A stretch of 64,000 bases of DNA from JBNGOQ01 sp050589645 (GTDB lineage: Bacteria; Bacteroidota; Bacteroidia; Flavobacteriales; Flavobacteriaceae). Below the pieces are notes generated by a model. The model did not search any database and was not told the origin of the DNA. It saw only the letters and a list, made by a program, of their open reading frames with translations. Position 1 is the first letter of the stretch, and the number at the start of each line of letters is the position of its first letter. This document shows, piece after piece, positions 40,219 through 49,066 of the stretch. The position numbers and the translations under genes are program-made. The stretch is taken from NCBI RefSeq assembly GCF_050589645.1, contig NZ_JBNGOQ010000001.1:558001-622000 (forward strand), in the 5' to 3' direction.

Positions 40219-42222
40219 CTATTGCTTTGCTATGGGCCGATGTTCTTTCCCGATTATTTCTGTGTAGGTCACAAACTTAAAGGGATCAAAAAATTGCACG
40301 GAACTTCGCAGTCGATCTGCCGCTTCTTCTTTTAATCTTCCTATACGCGCATTTGTGGGATACCTGCTTTCTGCCGCCACGGCCATCTGCAGCGCCAGCT
40401 CGTTGTCGCCGTTGGCAATCATTTTTTTCAAGGCATTGGCCACTTGATTTCCGGACAGCCCTAAATATTTTTGCAGAAGGCGCCCGCGCTCCACGGAAGT
40501 AATGACATCGAGTCCGTCAGGGTCTTTCCCACTGACTTCCTCCTGCCATATGCCCACCATGTGATCCACGGTACGTGCTATGATATGATCTCGGGGAGAC
40601 AAATAGCCGATGAAGATTTCGGGATGGTTTTGCAATCCCGGGGGAATCAGATTAAGCCGTATGATATCCTTGGCGGAATACCCATTCCGTACGTGCCTTC
40701 TGGTTGCGTTCACCAACCATTGAAAAGCATCGCGATATGCGCTCAGTTGATGGGTGTTTTCATACATAATCGTTATACCAATATGCCCGTGCAATAGGTA
40801 TTTGGGGTCGAGCTCCAGAACCACGTCCATTACCTGTAAGGCGTCATCCATAAACCCTTCCTCGGTCCAGGGCTCTCCGTAAAAGGGCATCAGCGCGTCG
40901 CCCATGAAGACCAATTCCAATTCAGGAAAATGAATCAGTAGCGCATCTTCGGTTTCGCCTCCAGTAACGGGTATAAGAGTTACTTTGGACTTGCCAATTT
41001 GAACCTCCCTTATGGAGTCGACAATGACGTCCGGCTTGTATTCACTCACCCAATTATCTTTGAAGTCGACCCCACGGAATTGACGATAGCTGTGGTTTTT
41101 AAGTACACGGTCTACCGTTCCGTGAAAATTCCCGCGCCCGTATAGTGTTATAGCGGGGTCCAAGGACTTTAGGTAGGTGTGTCCCCCGATATGGTCCCAG
41201 TGCGCATGGGTGATCAAGGCGGTTGTGAGCCGTGGTAAGCCGGGATACTTTTCCAATAAAAACGCATATCCCTCCTTATAACTGTGAGGTTGGGTGCCGG
41301 CATCGATCGATATAAGTTCCTCCCCGTTTTGGGAGACCACGAAATGCAGGTCCGAAAATCCGAACCCCCTAATAGCAAACACCCTATCCGGAATTACCTC
41401 TTCTATCCATGGTGTCGGAGCAAATAAAAGGCCCTTCTCCTTGGTGGTGGAAAACCAACCGGAAAACAGCATTTTTGGCTGATATTCCGTATATCCGCTT
41501 AGGACCAGATACTTCTTTGCCAAAGGCGTATTGCCTTCCTCGGCGTATAGCTTGGCCAAATGGTGATAGACTTCCCGATAGAAGCCAGGCGTGGGTTCCA
41601 GTTCCGGATGGTTGAGTAACCACAGAAGTTCTTCGAGGGCCGCTTCTTTCTTATCGAAGATCCAGGGGACTTGGGCGTAGATAATGCCCGATGCCCAGCG
41701 GGCTAAGGGGTTTTGCGGTGACAATGCCTTAGCTTCCTCCAAAATCTTGAAGGTGTCCTTTACCCAGCCCATTCTTGAAATAAGGGAAATATTGTCGGCA
41801 TAGCTTGCACGTAAAAGGGCGTAGGCGGATAAGTAATTGGACCTGACCCCGTCGGACATTTGAAGGCGAAAACGTCCAAGGACCGATTCAAAGTAAGGGA
41901 TGCCATGCTGCTGCTGATTGGCAGCTATATAGGCATTGGCAAGAAGGAACACGGGATTGGGGTCCTTGCTAGGCCCGTAGGACAATACGGTTTCATAGAA
42001 AGCAATGTCCGAATGAAAACTGCGATCGTTTTCGTGGGGTTTAAAGTGCTCAAAATCCTTTGAAGGCAACAGTGTTTCCGATAGCCCTCTTTGGGCCGTA
42101 TTTTCGTTGATCAAGGCCCCATCGGTATACGATGGCACATCAGGGATGTTGCTTTGCTGGGCGCAAGCCACCAGCAGGGTGGCCAGTAAGACAGTTAGGT
42201 AACTAAGTGATTTTGTTTTCAT
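40219..42222 (-). CDS. Alkylsulfatase-like lipoprotein (MBL fold with dimerisation domain)
   Basis: The 667-residue protein has a lipoprotein signal (LLATLLVACAQQSN, Cys at about 20). A tetratricopeptide-like helical N-terminal region (about 60-250) is followed by an MBL domain with THAHWDHIGGH near residue 335 and VTGGETEDALLIHFPE. An alkyl sulfatase dimerisation domain follows (VATRRHVRNGYSAKDIIRLN-like, about 505-600). SdsA1-type enzymes release sulfate from alkyl sulfates; this one may act on another ester. Paired palindromes lie upstream. Confidence 0.82.
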   Translation of the reverse strand: MKTKSLSYLTVLLATLLVACAQQSNIPDVPSYTDGALINENTAQRGLSETLLPSKDFEHFKPHENDRSFHSDIAFYETVLSYGPSKDPNPVFLLANAYIAANQQQHGIPYFESVLGRFRLQMSDGVRSNYLSAYALLRASYADNISLISRMGWVKDTFKILEEAKALSPQNPLARWASGIIYAQVPWIFDKKEAALEELLWLLNHPELEPTPGFYREVYHHLAKLYAEEGNTPLAKKYLVLSGYTEYQPKMLFSGWFSTTKEKGLLFAPTPWIEEVIPDRVFAIRGFGFSDLHFVVSQNGEELISIDAGTQPHSYKEGYAFLLEKYPGLPRLTTALITHAHWDHIGGHTYLKSLDPAITLYGRGNFHGTVDRVLKNHSYRQFRGVDFKDNWVSEYKPDVIVDSIREVQIGKSKVTLIPVTGGETEDALLIHFPELELVFMGDALMPFYGEPWTEEGFMDDALQVMDVVLELDPKYLLHGHIGITIMYENTHQLSAYRDAFQWLVNATRRHVRNGYSAKDIIRLNLIPPGLQNHPEIFIGYLSPRDHIIARTVDHMVGIWQEEVSGKDPDGLDVITSVERGRLLQKYLGLSGNQVANALKKMIANGDNELALQMAVAAESRYPTNARIGRLKEEAADRLRSSVQFFDPFKFVTYTEIIGKEHRPIAKQ

Positions 42223-42249
42223 GAGTTAGTGGTTTATTTTTTATAATAA

Positions 42250-42263
42250 GTTGTATGTACAAC
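42250..42263. promoter_or_regulatory. Palindromic operator candidate, proximal
   Basis: GTTGTATGTACAAC is a near-perfect 14-bp palindrome 28 bases before the alkylsulfatase-like ATG. It resembles the second palindrome about 90 bases further upstream (both fit GTTGTATRTRCAAC). Confidence 0.55.
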
Positions 42264-42342
42264 ATTAAATTTGAATGTTTTGAAAAACGCTTCTTTAATC
42301 CCTTGATCGGTCAGACATATGGTTGCAGGGTAAAGATAATGT

Positions 42343-42366
42343 AATATGTTGTATATGCAACATATT
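42343..42366. promoter_or_regulatory. Palindromic operator candidate, distal
   Basis: AATATGTTG (42343-42351) and CAACATATT (42358-42366) form a perfect 9-bp inverted repeat with a 6-base centre. The core matches the proximal palindrome. Two such sites suggest one regulator acting cooperatively. Which regulator it is cannot be seen. Confidence 0.55.
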
Positions 42367-42433
42367 TAACCATTGATTAACACTGCCCCCTTGATTCACC
42401 GTTTCTTTTACCGATTTTTTCCTGAGGACCTTA

Positions 42434-42715
42434 TCAGAATGCATTCAGGAGGATGAGTAATGTGCTGGTCAAGATACTCGCCAATAACAATTTGAAAACC
42501 AATTCTGATTTTCGCTGCGAGAGTACAGCGGCATTGAAGAGCATACATGCAACGGTCACCAAGAATAATTGTAGCATTTGTATTAGGCCGTTTCCATTGA
42601 TTAGGACAAACATTGCTGCTATAGAGCCCAAACAACTTTGCCCAATGATCGAAATGGTGGCGTATCCCCATTTATCCTTTCTAAATGCCTTTAAAGAGCT
42701 GGTGTATAGTGCCAT
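42434..42715 (-). CDS. Small membrane protein, unknown
   Basis: The 93-residue protein has three hydrophobic helices (about 22-39, 45-63 and 74-92). The N-terminal part is basic (SSLKAFRKDKWG). No family is recognised. Its promoter shares a 19-mer with the DMT transporter gene, so the two are probably co-regulated. Confidence 0.7.
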   Translation of the reverse strand: MALYTSSLKAFRKDKWGYATISIIGQSCLGSIAAMFVLINGNGLIQMLQLFLVTVACMLFNAAVLSQRKSELVFKLLLASILTSTLLILLNAF

Positions 42716-42738
42716 AATCGCTTATTTTAATTATGGAA

Positions 42739-42783
42739 CAAATTTATTTTGACCCTGGGCGCCTTGCATTTACATATGTTGAT
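42739..42783 (-). promoter_or_regulatory. Promoter of the small membrane protein gene with shared 19-bp element
   Basis: On the minus strand TAAATTTG (42739-42746) fits TAnnTTTG and starts 24 bases before the ATG. The 19-mer TGCATTTACATATGTTGAT (42765-42783, + orientation) lies exactly 18 bases further upstream, as at the DMT transporter promoter. Confidence 0.65.
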
Positions 42784-43220
42784 AAATGCGATTATGGGCT
42801 TATTAAACTCCCATAGACGGAAAGATTTCTCCCTATTTTGGCAAATCACCATGGGAATGGGTAGCTATACGGAATGTAATTCCAGCCTTTGTTGTCGGGT
42901 TGGTCGGTACAGGTCACGAAAAATACTGGCGGGGCGTTTTGCCCAGAATAAAAAGACAAACAATATTGACGACAGTAAAATAGGTTACAAAGGGATAGCC
43001 CGGTTTCCCATCCGGATTTGGAATTGGCCCAAAGAGGTTGCAAACAGTACAGGTCTACGTATAAAAAAACGCATCGTACGTTACCTTCTGGGATCAAAAA
43101 GAGGGCTTTGATCAGAATCCGGGAAAACACATACACCAATACGGCAGATTTTATGCCCTTGGCATATAGGCCAGGACCAAGTTTAGGATAGTTCCCAACA
43201 AATTTGTGGCCCCGATTTGA
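42784..43220. other. Intergenic stretch without a supported gene
   Basis: These 437 bases hold overlapping frames on both strands, none with a credible start or recognisable protein. It may be decayed coding DNA, but no parent is recognised. Confidence 0.45.
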
Positions 43221-43358
43221 TTAGGACATTGATTCTGCCGCTTCAATTTTTGCGGTGCTATCGCTGGGTGGGTCATAGGCTCCGTCATCGGACTTCCTAC
43301 AGGAGGTAACTGCTACCAGAAAGGCAAAAGCCAACAAAGTGAATACTGCTTTTTTCAT
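43221..43358 (-). CDS. Small lipoprotein, 45 residues
   Basis: The frame encodes a signal MKKAVFTLLAFAFLVAVTSC with the lipid-anchored cysteine at 20, followed by a polar tail of 25 residues rich in Asp and Ser (RKSDDGAYDPPSDSTAKIE). ATG at 43358 is preceded by an A-rich leader. No family is recognised. It is small but has the complete signature of an exported lipoprotein. Confidence 0.65.
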   Translation of the reverse strand: MKKAVFTLLAFAFLVAVTSCRKSDDGAYDPPSDSTAKIEAAESMS

Positions 43359-43599
43359 TTTTAAAGGGTTTAATGGGGGAGTGATGGAGGAAGTACCCTA
43401 AATATAGGGATTGGGATACCGCTTGGCAAGGATTTTTGTATAGGTGGCCCCCCTGGGGCTATTTTTGGTATAGAACTATGGGCAAGTGTCCTTTGGAAAG
43501 GACATGATTTTAGGAGAATTCCCGGATACATACAATTTGGACGGGCTAATTTCCTTATTTTTAAGGATACAATAATGCTAACTTAAAAAAACAGTTTTT

Positions 43600-44442
43600 A
43601 TGAGCGATGTAAAAAAATATGGCATACTGCTCCTTTCTATTTTGATCTTGGCGGGATGCAAGGAAAATAAAAGCAAGACAGCTTCCGAAGCGGCAGAAAC
43701 GACAGAGGAACAGGCCGTAAAGCTTAAGGGCGAAGTGGTCACTTATGCTGCCGATTCCCTGAACATGAAAGGCTATCTGGTCTGGGACGAAAATGCTACG
43801 GGCAAACGTCCTGGAGTCATTGTGGTCCACGAGTGGTGGGGACACAACGATTATGTACGCCAAAGAGCGGAGATGTTGGCCGAATTGGGCTATGTGGCAC
43901 TGGCCATTGATATGTACGGTGATGGCAAGCAAGCGGCCCACCCGGATGATGCGGGGAAGTTTGCCATGAGCGTTATGGGCAATATAGATGGGGCAACCGC
44001 CCGCTTTAAGGCCGCTTTGGAAATGTTGCAGGCACAGGAATCCGTGGATGCCGAAAAGATTGCAGCAATCGGGTATTGTTTTGGCGGCAGTGTGGTCTTG
44101 ACCATGGCAAATGCCGGGTTGGACTTGGATGCGGTAGCTGCCTTTCACAGTGGGGTGCAACTTCCCATTATGCCCACTTCGGACATTAAGGCCAAAGTGT
44201 TGGTCTGTAATGGGGCCGTGGATCCCTTTATTCCGGCCGAAACGGTAGCAGCCTATAAAAAGGCCATGGACAGCGTGCAGGCAGATTATAAATACATTGC
44301 CTATGAAAACGCCGCACATTCCTTTACGAGCAAGGCAGCCGATTCCTTGGCAAAGGAATTCAATTTGCCCCTGGCCTACCAACAGGAGGCCGATGAGAAA
44401 TCTTGGGGCGAACTTCAAAAGTTGTTGGACGAAGTATTTTAA
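43600..44442 (+). CDS. Dienelactone hydrolase family lipoprotein
   Basis: The 280-residue alpha/beta-hydrolase has a lipoprotein signal (LSILILAGCKENK, Cys 20) and the DLH core. The nucleophile elbow is GYCFGGSVV (Cys as nucleophile), the acid lies in NGAVDPFIPAE, and the histidine is in ENAAHSFTSK. The segment VIVVHEWWGHNDYVRQRAEMLAELGY is highly typical. It is exported to the cell envelope, unlike cytosolic dienelactone hydrolase. The natural substrate is unknown. A terminator follows at 44467. Confidence 0.9.
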   Translation: MSDVKKYGILLLSILILAGCKENKSKTASEAAETTEEQAVKLKGEVVTYAADSLNMKGYLVWDENATGKRPGVIVVHEWWGHNDYVRQRAEMLAELGYVALAIDMYGDGKQAAHPDDAGKFAMSVMGNIDGATARFKAALEMLQAQESVDAEKIAAIGYCFGGSVVLTMANAGLDLDAVAAFHSGVQLPIMPTSDIKAKVLVCNGAVDPFIPAETVAAYKKAMDSVQADYKYIAYENAAHSFTSKAADSLAKEFNLPLAYQQEADEKSWGELQKLLDEVF

Positions 44443-44466
44443 AATCGATAACATTTGTCCTCCGTT

Positions 44467-44497
44467 AAAAGCCCGATCTTAGCTTCGGGCTTTTTTA
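44467..44497 (+). terminator. Intrinsic terminator after the dienelactone hydrolase gene
   Basis: GCCCGA pairs with TCGGGC around an 8-base loop (44471-44490), followed by six T. Confidence 0.85.
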
Positions 44498-44537
44498 TGT
44501 GTGCTTTCTTCCAGAGCAGGTGTAAGAATCATTTTAC

Positions 44538-44570
44538 ATGGAATTATTCCATTAATTTGGAAATAATCCA
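44538..44570. promoter_or_regulatory. Tandem palindromes upstream of dinB, candidate SOS-like operators
   Basis: ATGGAATTATTCCAT (44538-44552) is a perfect 15-bp palindrome. TGGAAATAATCCA (44558-44570) is a related imperfect one. Both have the frame TGGA-N5-TCCA and are spaced 18 to 20 bases centre to centre. They lie 28-60 bases before the dinB GTG. A LexA-like repressor site is the likely role, by inference from gene content. Confidence 0.55.
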
Positions 44571-44597
44571 TAAATTGTACCACTGAATCAACTCAAA

Positions 44598-45812
44598 GTG
44601 GACAAAACGATACTACATCTAGATCTGGATACCTTTTATGTTTCTGTAGAGCGCCTCATCAACAGAGAACTGATACACAAACCCCTATTGGTGGGGGGGA
44701 CCAGCGATCGGGGCGTGGTGGCCGCGTGTAGTTATGAGACCCGCGGGTTTGGGATCCATTCTGGAATGCCCATGAAGATGGCCAAGGAACTGTGCCCCGA
44801 GGCCGTGGTGATACGGGGCAATGCGGGGACCTATAGCAAACATTCTGATGTGGTCACCGATATCATCAAGGAGCAGGTACCCGTTTTTGAGAAGTCGAGC
44901 ATCGATGAGTTTTATGCCGATCTCTCCGGCATGGATCGTTTTTTTGGCTGTTACCAGTACGCTTCCGAACTGCGAAGAAGGATCATTAAGGAGACCGGAC
45001 TTCCTATTTCCTTTGGTCTTTCGGTAAATAAAGTGGTTTCCAAAGTGGCTACCAATGAGGCCAAGCCCAACAATCAATTAAAGGTAGATCAGGGGTATGA
45101 AAAACCTTTTCTGGCTCCTTTGTCCATCAAAAAAATTCCCATGGTGGGGGACAAAACCTACCAGACCCTTAGGAATCTAGGGCTGCGAAAAGTGAAGACC
45201 GTTCAGGAAATGCCCATGGATCTTATGCAACGGGTATTGGGCGCCAATGGCGGGGTCATCTGGAAGCGCGCCAATGGCATAGATCATACCCCGGTGATTC
45301 CTTTCTCGGAACGCAAATCCATTTCTACTGAACGTACTTTTGACAGGGATACCATAGATGTGGTAAAGCTTAGGGGCATCCTGATGGCCATGACAGAAAA
45401 TTTGGCCTATCAGTTAAGACGGGGAGAACGGCTCACGGCCTGTATCACCGTAAAGATCCGGTATTCCGATTTCAACACCTATTCCAAACAACTGCGGATT
45501 CCCTATACCAGCGCCGACCATATTTTGATCCCCAAGATCCTTGAGTTGTTCAACAGGCTGTACAACAGGAGGCTCCTGGTTCGCTTGGTGGGCATCCGTT
45601 TTAGCCATTTGGTGCAGGGAAATTATCAGATCAACCTGTTCGATGATACCGAGGAAGCTCTCAATTTATATGCGGCCATGGATACCATACGGGAACGCTA
45701 TGGGGACAATAGTATCATTAGAGCCTCGGCCATGGGGGCCAAGACCATTGGGCGAATGCACAATCCGTTCAACGGCCAACCGCCGGTAGTACTCGCACAT
45801 CGGAAACAATAA
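44598..45812 (+). CDS. dinB: DNA polymerase IV (Y family)
   Basis: The 404-residue translesion polymerase begins MDKTILHLDLDTFYVSVE with the catalytic Asp residues in LDLDTF and SSIDEFYADLSG. It then has helix-hairpin-helix PMVGDKTYQTLRNLGLRKVKTVQEM and the little-finger domain (about 240-350). The start codon is GTG. The C-terminal tail is short, and I see no clear beta-clamp binding peptide. It precedes a second, shorter dnaE gene, a pair known from damage-induced mutagenesis cassettes in Bacteroidetes. Confidence 0.95.
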   Translation: MDKTILHLDLDTFYVSVERLINRELIHKPLLVGGTSDRGVVAACSYETRGFGIHSGMPMKMAKELCPEAVVIRGNAGTYSKHSDVVTDIIKEQVPVFEKSSIDEFYADLSGMDRFFGCYQYASELRRRIIKETGLPISFGLSVNKVVSKVATNEAKPNNQLKVDQGYEKPFLAPLSIKKIPMVGDKTYQTLRNLGLRKVKTVQEMPMDLMQRVLGANGGVIWKRANGIDHTPVIPFSERKSISTERTFDRDTIDVVKLRGILMAMTENLAYQLRRGERLTACITVKIRYSDFNTYSKQLRIPYTSADHILIPKILELFNRLYNRRLLVRLVGIRFSHLVQGNYQINLFDDTEEALNLYAAMDTIRERYGDNSIIRASAMGAKTIGRMHNPFNGQPPVVLAHRKQ

Positions 45813-45832
45813 ACAATGAACAATGAACAATA
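45805..45832. repeat. Tandem 7-bp repeat over the dinB stop codon
   Basis: Four units of AACAATA/AACAATG follow one another across the dinB stop codon (TAA at 45810-45812). The tract is simple sequence and is not otherwise found in the window. Confidence 0.8.
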
Positions 45833-45903
45833 AAGGGGGCAATAAAAAATACCGGATTCAAAAAAACAGGGTCCAGCAAGCTTTGTATTCCCCTAGCTAG
45901 TAT

Positions 45904-48900
45904 ATGTATCTCAACTGCCACACCTATTACAGTATGCGTTACGGGACCTTTTCCGAGATCCAACTCTTGCAATTGGCCCAGGAAAACGGGGTGGCCCGTT
46001 TGGCCCTGACGGATATCAACAATACCTCTGCCTGCCTCAATTTTGTGCGAAAGGCACCCGAATTTGGGGTGAGGCCCATCTTGGGCATCGATTTTAGAAA
46101 CGGGGTAGATCCCTGTTATGTGGGCATTGCAAAAAATAATGCAGGTTATCAGGAATTGAACACTTTTTTATCGGTGCACCTCCATGAAGAAAAGGAATTC
46201 CCCGCCCTTGCACCCCTTTTTAAGGAGGCCTATATCATTTACCCTTTTGAAAAAGTGGTGTTGAACGACCAAACCGTATTTGCGCCGCATGAATTTATTG
46301 GAATTTCCATTGCCGATCTAAGGCGATTGCCCTTTTCCAGGCTCAAGGAATACAAGGATAAACTCGTAGTGTTGCAAGCGGTCACCTTTCGGCATAAGGG
46401 CGACTATAATGCACATCGTTTGCTGCGGGCCATTGATAACAATGTGTTGTTGAGCAAGCTTCCCAAAACGGAAGAGGCCCGGGAGGATGAAAAAATGTTT
46501 CCCGTGCAAAATTTGGCGGCCGCCTTTTCGGAATATAGCTTTATCCTGGAGAATACGGAACAACTGGTGCAGTCTTGCCACATTCATTTTGATTTCTCCA
46601 AAGAACGGGAACCCCAAAATTTAAAGGCGTATTTGGGCAACAAGGCGGCAGACGAGGAGCTGTTGGAAAAATTATGCCGGGAGGGCTTGCCATATCGCTA
46701 TCCCAAGGGAGGGGAGCATATTACAAAAAGACTTAAAAAAGAGCTGGACCTGATCAAGGAAAAAGGCTTTGTTTCCTACTTCTTGATCAATTGGGACATT
46801 GTTTCGGAGGCCAGGAAAAGGGGGTTCTTCTATGTAGGGCGGGGCAGTGGTGCCAATAGTATTGTGGCCTATCTGCTGCGCATTACCGATGTGGACCCCA
46901 TAGAGCTGGACCTGTATTTTGAGCGCTTTATCAACTTGTACAGGGCCAATCCCCCCGATTTTGACATTGATTTCTCCTGGAAGGACCGGCCGGCCATGAC
47001 GGAGTATATCTTTGAGCGCTTTGAGCATGTGGCACTCTTGGGTACCTATGTCACTTTTAAGGAAAAGGGAGTCGTCCGTGAATTGGGGAAGGTATTTGGT
47101 CTTCCCAAGGCCGAAATCGATTTTTTGTCCCAAGGGAGGTACCAATATTCCAAATTGGATGAGGTTTCCCGCCTGGTCTTAAAATATGGCAAACTGATCC
47201 AAGGGATACCCAATTACCTGAGTATCCATGCGGGCGGTATTTTGATCAGTGAACGCCCCCTGCATTATTTTTCGGCCACCCACTTGCCCCCCAAAGGCTT
47301 TCCCACAACACAGTACGACATGGTCATTGCCGAAGATGTGGGCCTTTATAAGTTTGATATTTTGGGACAACGGGGCTTGGGAAAGATCAAAGAGGCCATG
47401 GAAATAGTAGGGTATAATCAACCCGAAAAATTTTCCACTTTGGACATCCACGATATCAAAAGGTTCAAGGAGGATCCCCAGATCAATAGCTTGATAAAAA
47501 CCGCACAATGCATGGGCTGCTTTTATGTGGAGTCGCCCGCCATGCGGATGCTGCTCAGGAAATTGGAGGTGGATAATTATTTGGGCCTGGTGGCGGCAAG
47601 TTCCGTTATTCGCCCAGGGGTGGCCAAGAGTGGGATGATGCGGGAATATATTCTACGGCATCGGGAGGAAGGCAGGACCGAACGGGAAGCCCATCCGGTG
47701 ATGTTGGACATTATGCCCGATACCTACGGGGTAATGGTGTATCAGGAAGACGTAATCAAGGTGGCCCATTATTTTGCAGACCTCACCTTGGGGGAGGCCG
47801 ACGTGCTCCGTAGGGGCATGAGCGGTAAGTTTCGCTCCCGGGAAGAATTCCAAAAGGTGAAGGACAAGTTCATAAGCAATTGCCGGAAAAAGGGCTATAC
47901 GGATACCCTGATTTTTGAAGTCTGGAACCAGGTGGCCAGCTTTGCGGGTTATGCCTTTGCCAAGGGCCATTCTGCCTCCTATGCAGTGGAAAGTTACCAG
48001 AGCTTGTTCTTGCGGGCTTACTTTCCGTTGGAATATATGGTGGCCGTATTGAACAATGGCGGCGGTTTTTACCGTTCAGAATTCTATATCCATGAAGCGC
48101 GCATGCAAGGGGCCGTTATCCACGCGCCCTGTATCAATAGCAGTTTTGCCACCAATTGCATTTACGGGAAGGAGATATATTTGGGCTATATGTACCTGAA
48201 GGAGTTGGAGAGCAGGGTCATGGAACGGATGGTAAAGGAACGCGAATTGCACGGGGCCTATACCTCCCTGGAGGATTTTTTAGATCGGGTGCCCATTTCC
48301 ATAGAGCAGGTGAGCATTCTAATCCGGATCAATGCCTTTCGGTTTACCAAAGTCAATAAGCACGAACTTTTATGGCAGGCCCATTTGTTGTTGACCAAAG
48401 GGCCCGCCGTGGACCATCCCAAACTTTTCCCACCCCGCCCCCAAAATTTTGAGATTCCCCCATTGCATACCACCGATCTGGAAACGGCCTTTGAGCAGTT
48501 GGAACTGTTGGGTTTTTCCCTGTGTAGTCCTTTTGAACTTTTAAAAGAGGCCCCGAAGAATACCCATGGCAGCAAGGACCTGGATCGTTTCTTAAACCAA
48601 TATATCGATATTTATGGCTATCTGGTAACGGTAAAGAACACCACAACACACCATGGCAGACAGATGCACTTTGCCACCCTGGTGGACCAATATGGGGAAG
48701 TCTTCGATACGGTACTGTTTCCGCCCGTGGCCGCCAAATACTATTTTAGGGGCAGGGGTATCTATCGCTTTTACGGTAAAGTGGTGAGCGAATTCGGTTT
48801 TTTGAGCATAGAAACGATCAAGATGCAAAAAGAGGACTATATCCAAGACCCGCGCTATGCGGAGGTAAAGGTGGCCAATCAAAAAAGGTTAACGACTTTG

Positions 48901-48915
48901 AAGAAATTGGAATAG
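45904..48915 (+). CDS. DNA polymerase III alpha subunit, short second form (DnaE2-like)
   Basis: The 1003-residue C-family polymerase has a PHP domain, palm (VGRGSGANSIVAYLL, then PPDFDIDFSW with the catalytic aspartates near residue 355), fingers and a C-terminal OB domain (about 900-990). It is shorter than the replicative DnaE at 56 kb and has no fused exonuclease. Its PHP start reads YLNCHTYYSMRYG, losing the first His of the HxH motif, and ALTDINN replaces ALTDHxN. The PHP domain therefore looks inactive. It lies 91 bases after dinB and is probably an error-prone repair polymerase. Confidence 0.92.
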   Translation: MYLNCHTYYSMRYGTFSEIQLLQLAQENGVARLALTDINNTSACLNFVRKAPEFGVRPILGIDFRNGVDPCYVGIAKNNAGYQELNTFLSVHLHEEKEFPALAPLFKEAYIIYPFEKVVLNDQTVFAPHEFIGISIADLRRLPFSRLKEYKDKLVVLQAVTFRHKGDYNAHRLLRAIDNNVLLSKLPKTEEAREDEKMFPVQNLAAAFSEYSFILENTEQLVQSCHIHFDFSKEREPQNLKAYLGNKAADEELLEKLCREGLPYRYPKGGEHITKRLKKELDLIKEKGFVSYFLINWDIVSEARKRGFFYVGRGSGANSIVAYLLRITDVDPIELDLYFERFINLYRANPPDFDIDFSWKDRPAMTEYIFERFEHVALLGTYVTFKEKGVVRELGKVFGLPKAEIDFLSQGRYQYSKLDEVSRLVLKYGKLIQGIPNYLSIHAGGILISERPLHYFSATHLPPKGFPTTQYDMVIAEDVGLYKFDILGQRGLGKIKEAMEIVGYNQPEKFSTLDIHDIKRFKEDPQINSLIKTAQCMGCFYVESPAMRMLLRKLEVDNYLGLVAASSVIRPGVAKSGMMREYILRHREEGRTEREAHPVMLDIMPDTYGVMVYQEDVIKVAHYFADLTLGEADVLRRGMSGKFRSREEFQKVKDKFISNCRKKGYTDTLIFEVWNQVASFAGYAFAKGHSASYAVESYQSLFLRAYFPLEYMVAVLNNGGGFYRSEFYIHEARMQGAVIHAPCINSSFATNCIYGKEIYLGYMYLKELESRVMERMVKERELHGAYTSLEDFLDRVPISIEQVSILIRINAFRFTKVNKHELLWQAHLLLTKGPAVDHPKLFPPRPQNFEIPPLHTTDLETAFEQLELLGFSLCSPFELLKEAPKNTHGSKDLDRFLNQYIDIYGYLVTVKNTTTHHGRQMHFATLVDQYGEVFDTVLFPPVAAKYYFRGRGIYRFYGKVVSEFGFLSIETIKMQKEDYIQDPRYAEVKVANQKRLTTLKKLE

Positions 48916-49066
48916 CTCAAGTGCGGATACAACCGCCTTGCCAATCGCAATCTTTTTTGCGAAAAACGATACCCGAAAACAGGAACAAAACCTTCGGTTA
49001 TCCCAACAATACCCTGTTAAATACGTATTTTAGTTCCTTATATAACAAACTGTCAATGGTTTAAAA

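Noticed and set aside
42749..43139. Overlapping frames on both strands after the small membrane protein promoter
   Set aside because: Neither has a credible start or resembles a known protein; the stretch may be decayed DNA but no parent is recognised.
43561..44454. 297-codon frame antisense to the dienelactone hydrolase gene
   Set aside because: It mirrors the real lipoprotein gene exactly and gives a Cys/His/Gly-rich sequence typical of a shadow frame.
45805..45832. Start of a CRISPR array
   Set aside because: The units are 7 bp without spacers, so this is a simple tandem repeat. No CRISPR array or cas gene was seen anywhere in the window.
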